From Hibiscus mutabilis (lineage: Eukaryota > Streptophyta > Magnoliopsida > Malvales > Malvaceae): a stretch of 64,000 nucleotides of DNA. The notes beneath the pieces were generated by a model, which worked only from the letters and a program-made list of their open reading frames with translations, was not told the origin of the DNA and made no database searches. The first letter of the stretch is position 1. Each line of letters starts with the position of its first letter. The position numbers and the translations under genes are program-made. Below, piece by piece: positions 53,066 through 64,000 of the stretch. Location: assembly GCA_019671005.1 (NCBI GenBank), contig CM033719.1, forward strand, positions 25,160,750-25,224,749, written 5' to 3'.

Positions 53066-56000
53066 TGTAACGACCTAATTTTTGAGAATTTGATTTTTTT
53101 TAAAGTCGAACGAGATCGCTAGAAAAAAGGAGTAATATGTTTCTTTTCGTTTTCGGGAAAAATATTTGGAAAATAGAAAATTCTTTAAAAATTCGTATTT
53201 TGAAAACAATAAAACTTGGAGTCACCACCGTCCACTAGGGTAGGCCAGACACCATAAAACCAGAGATTCGATCAAAGATTTGGTTCGAGAGTCGGTTACG
53301 GATAAGGGTGCTTTGGTACCCCACACCGTCTAAAAATTAGTACCCTAAAAAGAAAATAAATAATTACCGCTTTGTTAATATTAAATTTCAATATTAAAGT
53401 GACCATTAAATTAAAATCCGGTTATACGTGCGAGTAAATTTTAAGGGCCTCGTTATTCGAAAGTAAACAACAAAACCACCATCACTACGTTGATACTGGC
53501 CGCGTTTACTCCCGAATAAAAAGGCACTGCATTAGCAAATTATGTCCCGGATACAACATTATAACATGACAAATATAAAGGCATAAAATGAACGCATAAA
53601 ATACACGTACAAATAATGGAACCAAACTTTAAATACTAAAAGGCCATATCATATGAAAATTATACTAAATACATATAGCAAAGTGTTATAAATATATATA
53701 CCTATAAATACAATCATATGTATAAGTATGTATAAAAGCCGTACTTTGGCAGTAGCCATATTATATATATATTCTAGCTATACAATATAATTTATGTAAA
53801 ACATGTGATATTTACATATACAAAATATATGTTATATACGAAACATATAAAATACCTATATACGTATTAAAATATATTATATACTGTAAAAACCATATAT
53901 TATATCATCATATACTAAAGAAACAATTATAATATATCTATATGTCTATATCATATATTATGTAAAAAGAAAAAACAATATAAAAATAATATACAACAAT
54001 GTTTACACAAAACGATATATATATATATATATATATATATAATAGTTTAGTGAAGTAAAGCCTATAGTTTTAGGTATATGTAACAATATAATACATATTG
54101 AAAGATAATACTATTTTAAAATACTAACAATGACATAAATAAAAACGTACGTGCAAGCATAAATTACGTGCACAACACAAATGAACATACTTACATACAT
54201 CGAACAACACCTACATTTACGCAAAAAAAAAAAAAACCTACATATTACCAAAAGATGTGCACAAAGAAATGTAAATACAAACAAACATAATATAGCTTAA
54301 AAGGACATGAATACAAACGATTTTGAACATAAAAACATGAATCAAACACCTCAAATGGCATAACCAACAATTAAATAAAGGTAAACGCGGACTAAAATGC
54401 AACAAAAAAAAAATACAATGTTGGAACTCGAAATAAAAACAAATAAATGAAAGGGGAGCTTCTAATATTGGAAATCACCGAATCGAAACAGAACAAATCC
54501 CTGAGGGACCAGAAAGAGAATTTACCCCTTTATAAAAACCGCATTGATTGAAATAAAGGATGAAATTAAAAGCATATGCAAATAAGAAGGATTGGGAGGG
54601 TAATTAAAAGAGGCGAAAGGTTTAAAAAAAATAAGTTAAAAGACACGGAGGGACCAGGGGAGAATAAAACCCTTTTTAGAAGTGAAATGGGGGAGGATAA
54701 GGGATGATATTGGAAAATCTTGAAAACTTGCGGGGACTGGGAGTGCGTTTTAGAAAAGCGGAAGCCTCCTGAGTGTAATAAAGCCGGGACGGAGGGGCTT
54801 AATACGTGAAAAAACCATTTTTAAAATATGGTCATAGTATAAAACTTAAACTGGCACATCCTTGATCCTCTTTTTCATATTTTCAAAGCCAAACCCATTT
54901 TGAGAAATCATCCCCTCTCTATAACCAGAAACCCTCCCCATACGAGATGAACGCTGTTGTACCGACCGCCGCTATCCGGCGCCGGTGATCTAAAACCGAA
55001 CCTTAAAACACTCATCTTTTTACCCCAAACCCAAAATAACAAGCCATATTCTACAAAAAACACCACTTCCCATGACCTAAAGAATCTAAACCAAAGAAAA
55101 ACCCTTGTTTTGAAAAGCCTACGTACCAGTCGAAAGCCTCACCGACGGACGAAAAAAATTGTCCAACGTATTTTCGGCTCACCCAAGAGGGCGCAAGGGC
55201 CACGGGTTTGTCACCGGAAGACAAGACGGTCTTAAGAGACAGAAATGTGAGCCCTAAATCTAACATGCAAGCATTCAAAAAGGCTCTGAAAGGGTATACC
55301 TTCAATATCTCTTTCTTGTATTGATTCTTTGCGGAGAAATCCGAATCCTTACACTGTTTAGGCTCTTTCTTTTATATAGCCTTTTTGATTACATGAACTA
55401 TTAGTATGAAAACCCTAACTTGCTATTGGCCTCTTTGAATTTTTTGTTTGAGTTCAATATGCAAAACTGAGCGTGTTTGTTGGTATCTCATTGCCTCTGT
55501 TTTCTTTTATTAGTCTTGTCTTTTTCTTTTCGCAGGCATACAGTAATCTGGGTTTGTCCTTGACATTTTGAGTCTCCTGACACTATAATTTGTTTTGGCA
55601 TATTGTTGGCATGTCCGAACGGGGATATGAGGACTGGAGAGGGGCTGACTACTAAAACGCCAGGTGCGTGGGCGCGTGTCAGAGATGAACGATCAGAGCA
55701 TCATCTTTGCACGCGCTCGTGAGTGGAGATGGACGGTCGGGTGTGGACAGCACGCGTCTTGGGACGATCCTAGTCGTCTGATCGAGTCTTGATCCTACGA
55801 GTTGTTGGGATGCGGCACCATAAACAAGGGCGGTGTTAGGGCTTCCTTCCTAGGGTTCTTTAATGGCCCGATCTTGACCGTCAGATCTAAAGTAGATATG
55901 ACGGCTACTATGTGACTGCGCAAAAAGGCATGGCAGATAGATTAGGGTTTCTAGTTATGGGCTTAGGGTTTAGTTGGCTTTGGGCTAGGTGTATTATTAT

Positions 56001-56185
56001 TATTTTGGGCTTTTTAAATGTAAAATGGACTGTTTAATAATTAGACATTTGGCTTATATTTTATTTATTTTAATTACTTTATTTCATTTATTTCATATAT
56101 ATATATATATTAATCTTTTCAGATTTTATATTTAGATATAATAATATCAATAATAGCATAGTAAGGATAATGTGATAAATAATAA

Positions 56186-56227
<42 letters not shown>

Positions 56228-56487
56228 TAACACTAATATAAAATATAAACCAAAACAATAATAGTTGTAATAGCGTAAAACGAATAATAATTAGGAGTAA
56301 ATGTTTTTGTATTTTTCAAATCATAATAAACTAATAGTAGTAGGTACTGTAGATATGACATTAATAATTTTTTGAGTGTTTTGATTATATTAAATACGTA
56401 TAAAAAGGTATTAAAGCTCAAAGCCCATTACTCGAACATTTACAAAATGTAAAAGCGGGTTAACCCCGGATAAAATTAGTGATTACA
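53066..56487 (-). mobile_element. Solo gypsy LTR, 3422 bp, perfect GCTTA duplications
   Basis: On the plus strand it begins TGTAACGACC and ends GTGATTACA; target duplications GCTTA at 53061-53065 and 56488-56492. In sense orientation (minus) it reads TGTAATCACTAATTTTATCC...GGTCGTTACA, matching the ends of the 19.6-kb element (TATAATCTCCG...GGTCGCTACA), so it is a relative with canonical TG...CA ends. A minus-strand TATA box (TATATAAAAG) lies near 55369-55378, giving a U3 of 1.1 kb and R/U5 of 2.3 kb. No internal domain: it was left by LTR-LTR recombination. Open strings at 54957-55305 are not supported as genes. An (AT)n tract is at 54016-54042. Confidence 0.92.
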
Positions 56488-56492
56488 GCTTA

Positions 56493-57689
56493 AATACCAG
56501 GTTTTTCAAAGAACCAATCCTAGACATGTACTTTCATATTATTTTTCAACCACCGTTTATGGTTTCATTCTCTTATGTTTAAGGAAGATCTTGAAGTCGT
56601 TCCAAACATGGTTTAGCTTTTCAAATGACTAACGTCTGAATAGATTCACTTCTAACCTTTCCTTTTATGAGAATACCGTGAGTGATCAGTAAAAGTCAGT
56701 GCCTTTGATTCACAACAATTTAAAATCAATCATCACAAACTTAAGAATTTGGTAACTAAGAGTTTCTTAGCACCTACATCTTCCATTTTGTACTTATGGT
56801 CCAACGACCCTCACAATTCTTTAGTCATTTTTAAATATTGTACACTTCATAACGTGCATTATACAAGGCTTTAAGAATGTAATTTTGACATAGAAAACAA
56901 AATTCTTCTATGTTTTGATTCAAGACCTCTATCAAACAGAATAGTAACCAATGTTACTTTCGATGTCATTTTCTGTTAAAATAGATTTGTCCACAACAAA
57001 ATTTGAATAAATCAAAGTTATTCAGATTGCATCTTGTTTTGGAAGGAAGATCAAGTAAACCCGTTAAAACGGCAAGAATTAAATCTTAAAACAAATCGTT
57101 TACGAGATCTTAGTTTTCAAACAAATCAATTTCGCCTGGATATCTTGTTCGTCTTTATAAATTTCTCAAAAGAAACTATTAGTACAAAAAAAATCCAAAT
57201 GTTTCAAAACCATAAGAAATAATTATTATGCATAATAATTATTAATATCAAAATATTGAAAAATATATGAAATTCATATAAACGAAATCTTACCAAAATT
57301 AACAATGTTAATCTGGTGGTTGACCGAATTTCTTGAAAAGAAATAATAAGGTTAAACCTCATCGTGGCACCTTATTTTATGGAGTGAAATTGCTCTCACA
57401 TTGAAATAAATGATTACTCATCATACGTACTAAAAATAGAAGCACGTTAGATCAGACCGCGGCCAATGACCCATGTTTTGAGCCCAGTTTTCTTCATCGT
57501 GGACTTGAGAGTAGAAGAAGTCTTTCACCTTATCAAGAGAGATCATAGTGACTGCCATTGATATTTACTTCGTTGAAAATGAACTTTGATGCCTTTGTAA
57601 CCAGAAGGTTTATTTGGGGCTCACGGTTCTGCAGTGCTTCGAATATGCAAAGTTCGCCTTGGATTAAAACAGAAATTCTCTCTTAAGAT
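56493..57689 (-). pseudogene. 5' part of the copia relic, AT-rich, gag start possible
   Basis: Mostly non-coding and AT-rich. Near 57558-57450 the minus strand reads MAVTMISLDKVKDFF followed by HDEENWAQ, which could be the start of gag about 130 bases inside the 5' LTR. No canonical primer-binding site is readable beside the LTR. Confidence 0.35.
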
Positions 57690-58586
57690 TGTTAGACAAT
57701 AGCGTCAATAATTCAAGAATAATAATACTAATTAAGAAAAAAACAAAATATTTTACATTATTATTAAAGCAAACATAGTTAAATAAAAATAAACAGAATC
57801 ATACAGAATCGAATGAATAATAACATTTGGATCATCCCTTCGTTGCTGCTATCCTTGAATCTGTTTGTATGACTTCTCCCATGTTTCCTTTAATACAATA
57901 AATTGTCAAGAAATTAAAGGAAAAATAATGGAATCAAATAAAGTAATTTAAACATAAACCGTAATTCATTTGAGTAGAAACGAGTTGAGGCCTATGAGAA
58001 CACAGTTTCCTTAAGACAATTTTTTGGCCATTCATGTGGTGCTTGAGATACGTTGGTCGTTTGTCTCCCAAGATACAACAACTAGATGAACAACTGTAGT
58101 AGCACGCTTGCAGAGATCACGAACTGTAACCTGGCCTTCCTCTATCACTGAAAATACTTTAGAAAATCACAGTAAAAATACTAGAAAATCTCTGTGTTTT
58201 TTTGTAGTTGTAAAAAGTTCTTAAACCTAGTAGGTTTGCATGCTATTTATAGTGGTAGGAGTTTCATTGGAAATAAAACTTGTGAATTATCTGTATTTTA
58301 TTTAAAATAAAATTCATCAATTAAATAGCATTATCACTATAATATCTTAATTAAAAGATAATATTTTATCATTTTAATTTTAGAATATTTAAAAATTAAT
58401 ATCCAAATTTAAAGATAATATCTTATCATTTATTTGAGATATTAAAAATGTTACATTTAAAGAAAATTATCTCGTAATATGTTAAAATATCCATAAACCC
58501 ACAGAGGTCTCGACTGGTCTGGACATTCACGTCACCCATATCATATAAGCTTAAATTATTCAATAACCACCAAGTAGAGTGCAACA
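57690..58586 (-). repeat. 5' LTR of the copia relic
   Basis: Plus strand begins TGTTAGACAATAGCG and ends AGAGTGCAACA at 58586, so on the minus strand it starts TGTTGCACTCT. About 897 bp, longer than the left copy. The AT-rich stretch at 58290-58490 is present only here. Confidence 0.65.
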
Positions 58587-60540
58587 TCACAAAACTTGGC
58601 CTAGTCGAAATTTAACTCCGGCAACCGAAAATTTTGCATCGGAAAGTAAAATTATAGTATTGACCCTTGACCAAGTGGTCAATTATTGGATTATTGAACT
58701 CCAATTAAGTAATGATATTGATTAAGGATTCCATTGTAAACCTTAAAACTTTTCTTGGTGACTAAACTGAGGAAATTGGAAGTTTGGGGACAAAAGTATA
58801 AAGAATGAGGAGTTGAGGGACTAACCTTGCAATTAGTCCCTCCCCAAGATTAATCACCACTTGCGTGGGATGCTTGTGTTAGTTTCCTTCATAGGAAGGA
58901 AAGCTTAACTAAATTAAAATTAAGAAAGAAAAAGAAAGGGAATAGAAAGAAAAAAAAGAGAAAGAATTGACCGGTTGAAAAAACCTACCACAACACTCAA
59001 TCTTCTTCCTCCAACCATACACCTTAAGCAAGAACCTCCATTGTTGGTTAGGAAAAGCTTGAATTTTCTTTTATTTCTTGATCTCAATTCAATCCTAGTG
59101 ATCGGGTAAGCAAAAGCACTCTATTGATTCATTGATTCCATGACCAAATCCATGTTTAATTCCAAGTTTAAGAATCAAGAAACCCTAGAAATTCTCTAGG
59201 GATATCATAGTTTATTCGTTATTGCTTTTCATAGCTATTAAGTTGCTATGAATCTATTATCGATATTGAAATCCTTGTAATTCCTTTTTCTTTGTAGCTC
59301 AAGAGAACAAGTGAAGAATCACCAAATCTTTTAAATCCCACCAAGCTAAAGAACAAGGAGATTTTCATCCGAGAGCCCTAAAAGCCTTGGGAGTATCCAT
59401 GAGTGTAGTCAGAGTCTCATGATTGGCTAGGTGCCATTACCGATTTCACTATATTGATTTATTACATTTCCATCATTAAAATCAAGATATGAATACACAA
59501 AAACCTTGTTGAAGGTATCATTGGTAAGCTTATTGCATTGTCATATTGTTTATTGATTCATGGTATTGTCATTGATAACTATGGAACATTGTGGAAGGCC
59601 ATATTGACCATGATATATCGATATTGACAAGTTAATATTGTTATTGTTATTGATATTATTATTGGCCTAAATATTGAATCCTTGGATACGAATGGATATG
59701 AGATACAATTGGCATGCCATAGAATTCATGAGCTCATTGATACGGAGTGGACTACAGTCCTTGAGCTAAGGCTCTATTTGGCGATGTTGGCGGGATGTGA
59801 TTATATCAGTCTTATTGGTGATGTTGGAGGATATTGACCATTTATTGTTGGCGATGTTGGTTGGGAATTCGCGTATCTATATTTATATATTGATCCAAGG
59901 AATTAAGATATTGAAATTAGTGTTAAAACATGATTTGAGATGCACTTATATTGATATACATGTTAATGATATTGTTGACATTCATGATGTTATTGACTAC
60001 CTCACTAGGCTATATAAGCCTAATGCATCTCATTTCCATGCATTTTTAGGTTGAAAGTTAGTCGGATCAAGGATTGAAGCAAAAACGTTTTGAAGCAAGT
60101 CACCAAGTTCATGTAATGTAAACTTTATCCTTAAACTCCTAGGAAGGTGGCATAGGGTCTAGATATGTTAGTTTAGCCCCATTTTGTGTGTATATAATGC
60201 TCACCATGTTGAAAGAGTTAAAGTAAGAAATATGGTATGTTGAATGTTGAGAAAGGTACTAAAAATGGCCTAAGATACACTAATATGTGAAATCGAATAA
60301 ATGAATTCAAAATGGTATGGAAATTAACATGAGCAAAGATTAAGTGATTAAAAACTGGTCTGTTAAATTTGGAAACAATTGGACAAGGTTAAGGCCACTA
60401 ATTTGATTAAAAACAAGATACAATTTGTCATTACAGGTTTGTCCGTACCGATACGAGTGATGACGTATCGGTACGAGTATGCATTTTGGGAATGTAGGTA
60501 GCAGGCGCTATGTTTAGACCAAAATTAAAGCTTAGCCTAT
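58587..60540 (+). repeat. Chromovirus-type LTR-like sequence
   Basis: Starts caaaacttggcctagtcg, close to the TGTAATACC...ttggctagtg start of Del-type LTRs but lacking its first bases, apparently cut by the copia relic. It continues with typical LTR content: gggactaaccttgcaattagtcc (58816-58838), a purine tract, a C-rich leader (58980-59060), a splice-donor-like gatcgGGTAAGC (59100-59111), repeated gattattggcgatgttgg phrases (59770-59860) and an acceptor-like tttttagGTTGAAAG (60046-60060). The open string 59797-60054 lies in this region and has no domain. Confidence 0.5.
60444..60475. promoter_or_regulatory. Perfect 12-bp inverted repeat of the TACCGATACG type
   Basis: Arms CGTACCGATACG (60444-60455) and CGTATCGGTACG (60464-60475) with an 8-base spacer. 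This is the same motif as in the copia LTR U3 arrays 40 kb away, but in unrelated chromovirus-like surroundings. Confidence 0.7.
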
Positions 60541-60609
60541 GATTCATTGAACTATATTAGGTTCTGAAGAAAATTGAAATCTATGATGTCTTCCATATGT
60601 TGATGCTTT

Positions 60610-60850
60610 TGAAGTGTCGATTTGATTCTTCACATATCACAATATTAGAAAAGGGTTGAGATTCAATTAAATTTCACTTCTAAAGAGGAACCGACAAAGA
60701 TCATGGCTTATAGAGTCAAAGAATTGAGAAATAAAAGAGATTTCTATAGTAAAGATTCGTGAAAGAATCACAAAGTGCTAGAAGCCATATGGGAGATTGA
60801 TTAGAGAATTAGCATTATGTGCTAAAATTTGGTGATGAATTTTCTAAAGG
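60610..60850 (+). pseudogene. pol: C-terminal end of a chromovirus pol
   Basis: Reads ...VEIQLNFTSKEEPTKIMAYR, VKELRNKRDFYSKDS, stop, NHKVLEAIWEID, stop, then NLVMNF just before the polypurine tract. This is the characteristic tail of Tekay/Del integrase (conserved K-x-LRNK, then a V-x-EA-x-WE motif). Everything upstream in pol is missing. Confidence 0.7.
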
Positions 60851-60857
60851 GGAGAAT

Positions 60858-63130
60858 TGTAATACCTCAAAATTTTGGCTAGTGACAAAATGAATTAAAT
60901 GAAAGTTTGGTGGCTAAAGTATAAACTTAGGAGAAGTTTAAAGACTATAGTTAGAGAATGACGTTTCTGTGTTACTCGATTTTTTTGTACAGAATTTGTG
61001 TTATAAGCTATAATAGGATTAAGTTAGAGAAGAATTCGAATAATCATATTGAGTCGAATATTTGAGATATTTTGTTAGATGATAAGGAAAGATTAATAAT
61101 ATCTTTTCCATGCCTTAATTTGGAAGGATTTAACATGGACCATTAGATTTAAGTTGATTTTCCATGTTAAATATGAGTCGTTAGATACATCATGGAAAGA
61201 TTGTAATTTTGGAAAATTACAAGGGCAAAATTGGTAACTACTAACTTATTGGTTTATTTTTGACCATTGGATGAATATTTTGACAAGTGGTAAGCTTTGG
61301 AGCATTGGATATCAAGGATAAAATAGTCATTTGACTATTAAGGAGATTTTTTAAATATGATTAAATAATACCATTTGGCATGAAAATAAAGAAAACAAAT
61401 GTGTGGAATTTTGGTTCATCTTTCTTCCCTTGCTTTGAGGTTTAGAGAAGGGAGAAAAAAATTTCAAGTTCAAATTTCAAGCATTTAGAGTTGGATTCAA
61501 GGTTAGTTCATGAAATATAAATTTGTTCTTCATTAAATTCTCTTTCATTTGATATAAGAAATTCATGGTATAGCTAAAGATAACTCTTGAATTTTGAGGA
61601 GAGATAATTTAAGGTTAGGGATTCAAATGAATTAGGATTGTTATGTGGCGTTCTATCATTTCCATGTTTGATTGAAGTTGAAATTGATGTATTCCTGATG
61701 GAATATCATTTGATTAATTAGGGTTTAATTTGGGGTATAAGGATTCAAGTTGAATTTGGAGTTTTCATGAAAGGAAAATGTTGGAACAATATAATTAAAG
61801 GTTAATTTGAGGTGTTGGAATGGTTAAAGAATGCTAAAGATGTGAATTATGAAATCTGCCCAGAATTTTAGTCTTTGGCAGTGAGTTTGAAAATTCACCA
61901 AAAATTCCATAAAATGATTATGAAGACATATACATTGTATTCCTGGTTCAGTCTAGTTTCGTTTAAAACAAACGGTGACTGATTTCAATTTGGATATCAA
62001 AAGATATGAATTTTTAAATGACGAAAGGTCAGAAAACAGAGTAGCAGTATGCTTCGAAATTCAACACTGGAATTCGATTTTGAAAATTCGTCATAAACCG
62101 TACGAGTTGAATTTGGGCTATTAGTTTATATGGTTGAACATATTATCGAATCTAGTTTCTGTCAGAAAAAACAGAATCGAATTCCGAGTTGCATTATTTT
62201 ATATAAATATTTCTTTGAAGGTAACGCAGACTGACAAATTATAAAATGAGTACCTTATTTGTGTTATTAATTTGTGCATGTAAGGGATGAATGTGAAGCA
62301 TTCAAGTAAACACGAGAAATCAGAAATTTAGTAAACAAAGCAATGACCAAGCTTCAAGTTCAATTAATACACACATTTTAGTTTGAGATAAGAAGTGTCA
62401 AGGTGAGTGTATTTATCTATTTTAAAACGTATTTAGGAAGACTTGCGACAAGTCGACCTATATGATTTTTATCGAATTAATAATATTGGTTTTGCTTATG
62501 TAAGGGTGTGTACTGCCCTATTCTGTTTTGCTTATGATAATTTTTATTATCATATATCGATAATTATGTTATCGGAGTGATTTATGGTATAATTAATATT
62601 GATTTTAATGTGTGAAATATAATATTTTCACAAGCAAAAAGAGATGTTTTGGTACATGATAGGGTATGAACTATCTTATTATGTTTTGTTTATGATAATC
62701 TTATTATCATACATAAATGATATGTTATAAAATGATTTATGGTATAATGGAGTATGAACTGTTCCACTATTTTGATTTATCGATGATGAGTTATTTACCA
62801 TCTACAAAATGCTATATTGCAAAGGTAATGATATTGTTTTATTGCCCATGATTACCATTGAGAGTTACAGTATAGTGGCATGCCATAAGAGTCTAGCAGT
62901 CTGTGACTACATTGCAGCTACACTTGCCACATAGTGGCTAGCATTCTGGGAATGCATTGATCTTCGAATCTAGTAGTCTGAGACTACCGTCACTTTGGTG
63001 ACTAGTGCTCTGGGAGAACAACGAGCTCGTATTACTGTATTGTTCACCTTTTTTCTTAGGGGAAATGGCTAGAACTCTAGGAGTACATGACTCGTATACT
63101 TAGTTTCTCTCTATAAGTACTTCTTGGGCT
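60858..63130 (+). repeat. 3' LTR of the chromovirus, right end approximate
   Basis: TGTAATACC at 60858 directly follows the polypurine tract AAAGGGGAGAA (60846-60856). Contents: a C/T leader near 61410-61490 with a donor-like ttcaaGGTTAGT (61499-61510), a tandem stretch at 62500-62790, and a cagctacacttgccac/tctgggaatgc region (62920-62960) common in Del LTRs. The end is not sharp; sequence of another element in the opposite orientation begins by 63590 at the latest. Confidence 0.6.
62505..62795 (+). repeat. Tandem repeat with built-in hairpin in the LTR
   Basis: Two long units (about 62508 and 62664) and part of a third share gtatgaactgtt/ctactgccctatt, ttttgtttatgataat, a short palindrome atgataat...attatcat, and gtgatttatggtataat. 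Confidence 0.6.
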
Positions 63131-63589
63131 ATTGGTATAAAATAAATTTTATAGAATGATTTTTATAAATATTTAATCTTTGCTTTAAAGCAATATTGAC
63201 CTAATATAGGTAAATAAATCTTAGGCTAAGCTTTACTTTTGGTCTAAACCATAACACCTTCTTACAAGGTGAAACTTTTATGGAATACTTTATCCTTAAC
63301 TTCATATTAAATATATTTTCTTTCAAGATCAACATATAATTTCCATCATTCTAAAGCAATTTTAAAATTGCTTTGAACCATTCTTACTTTATTCTCCACA
63401 TCCTGAACTGAATAAGATCCAAACACCTTTTAGTTCTCTTTTTAACTAATTATCATCGGGAATATAAATTATTCCTTGATAATATGAACATCCTTTAGAC
63501 TTAACATTGAAGTATTTTATTTTCCCTTTTCACCTTACTGAATTCTTTCCAAGCATATCTTTTCTTTCATTTATAAATCTTTGATTCGA
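63131..63589. other. Junction region, no gene assigned
   Basis: Between the plus-strand chromovirus LTR and the minus-strand gypsy pol fragment. AT-rich, no domain recognised in either strand. It may be the degenerate integrase region of the minus-strand element. Confidence 0.4.
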
Positions 63590-63990
63590 TTTGTCAAAGT
63601 AGACTTAAGTTGAAGCTGTATAATCAATACACTATTCTCTTCCAAAGATAATTGGACATTTAATGCTTATAAGGCAAAGAAAAACTTTCAGCTAAAACAT
63701 CAGCCACTATTTTAGCCTTATTACGCTAATACACATCCCAATCTAGTATGGGACATATCATTAAATAACATAGAATCCTTATTAACTTCAGATTGTATTA
63801 ATACTAGTGCTACCATCTTAACTTTCTAAGGATCTACTCAGATCCTTTTTGTTGAGACAATGTGACCTAGAGATGCAACTTGAATTAATCAAATTCACAT
63901 TTGGGTAACTTTGCATATAACTACATTTCCCACATGGCTTGTAGCACAATCGTAAATGTTTATCGACTTCTTCTTTCATACTACACTTTT
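63590..63990 (-). pseudogene. pol: Gypsy RT/RNase H fragment, minus strand
   Basis: Minus-strand reading gives HLRL..., LYAKLPKCEFD (about 63920-63888), LGHIVSTKRI (63870-63841), a connecting stretch with stops, then KAKIVADVLAES (about 63719-63684) and ALNVQLSLEENSVLIIQLQL (63672-63610). These are the end of the RT domain, the LGH-V-S motif, and the V-V-A-D-A-L-S motif at the end of the RNase H of chromovirus-type gypsy pol. The normal 200-residue RNase H between them has collapsed to about 40 codons, so a deletion occurred. The fragment continues off the window. Confidence 0.8.
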
Positions 63991-64000
63991 AAGGAAGTCA

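Larger units (their letters stand above)
50541..58586 (-). mobile_element. Minus-strand Ty1/copia relic carrying a nested solo LTR
   Basis: The LTR-like ends 50541-51150 and 57690-58586 share TGTTAGACAATAGCG... and long stretches after it (ccttcgctgctgctat, attgtcaagaaattaaagg, gtagaaacgagttgagg). Pol fragments (RNase H, RT end, integrase end) read on the minus strand at 51369-52420, so the left LTR is the 3' LTR. About 3.4 kb of the interior is a separate solo gypsy LTR (53066-56487). Most of gag, protease and RT is missing. No matching target duplication was found. Confidence 0.8.

Noticed and set aside
54957..55305. Basic small protein and its antisense frame
   Set aside because: Inside the solo LTR, no domain, overlapping frames on both strands; probably leader sequence.
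59797..60054. 85-codon plus-strand open frame
   Set aside because: Isoleucine/aspartate-rich string in an LTR-like region made of repeated gttattgat phrases; no family match.

Overview
This window is a retroelement-dominated, AT-rich piece of a flowering-plant nuclear genome (probably a eudicot; the species cannot be named from the sequence). The evidence is lineage-typical plant elements: SIRE/Maximus-like Ty1/copia, Tat/Ogre-like and Tekay/Del-like Ty3/gypsy, an L1-type LINE with a plant RNase H tail, tRNA-derived SINEs, MULE-type MITEs, and one plant methionine sulfoxide reductase A gene with a plant-type 80-nt intron. No bacterial gene organisation, CRISPR array or rRNA gene is visible, and I see no intact host gene.

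Layout. (1) 1-605 is the 3' end of a gypsy-type LTR that appears to have inserted into a copia LTR. (2) 606-19694 is a tandem copia array LTR-internal-LTR-internal-LTR with a period of about 8.95 kb. Both internal regions share the same stop codons, the same deletions in integrase and in the RT-RNase H connection, and the same antisense LTR inside gag, so the unit was duplicated after it died. The middle LTR looks like a right-LTR/left-LTR hybrid, as unequal LTR-LTR exchange predicts. Each unit also has a promoter-like block, a candidate intron and an extra coiled-coil ORF between RNase H and the 3' LTR. (3) 19695-21478 is a 5'-truncated LINE on the minus strand. (4) 21479-30678 is a mosaic of SINEs, MITEs, an inverted-repeat MULE with a 9-bp target duplication, two MITEs with telomere-like cores, and a frameshifted MSRA gene (24486-25145, minus).

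(5) 30679-50252 is one 19.6-kb gypsy-type element flanked by ATAAT duplications. It has 2.45-kb LTRs, a decayed gag, no recognisable pol, and more than 4 kb of tandem repeats. A second gag-only gypsy element (34247-41056, minus, imperfect 5-bp duplication) is nested inside it. (6) 50541-58586 is a minus-strand copia relic interrupted by a 3.4-kb solo gypsy LTR (53066-56487) with perfect GCTTA duplications. (7) 58587-64000 holds chromovirus material: an LTR-like stretch, a pol C-terminus joined to its 3' LTR, and a minus-strand gypsy RT/RNase H fragment.

The genes do not form a working pathway; the window records successive insertion, LTR recombination and decay. The least explained signals are the arrays of short palindromes (cores CCGGTA, TACCGATACG, TATCGATA) upstream of TATA boxes in the copia LTRs and before the extra ORF, which recur at 60444-60475 outside the array, and the preferential erosion of those palindromes in the middle LTR.
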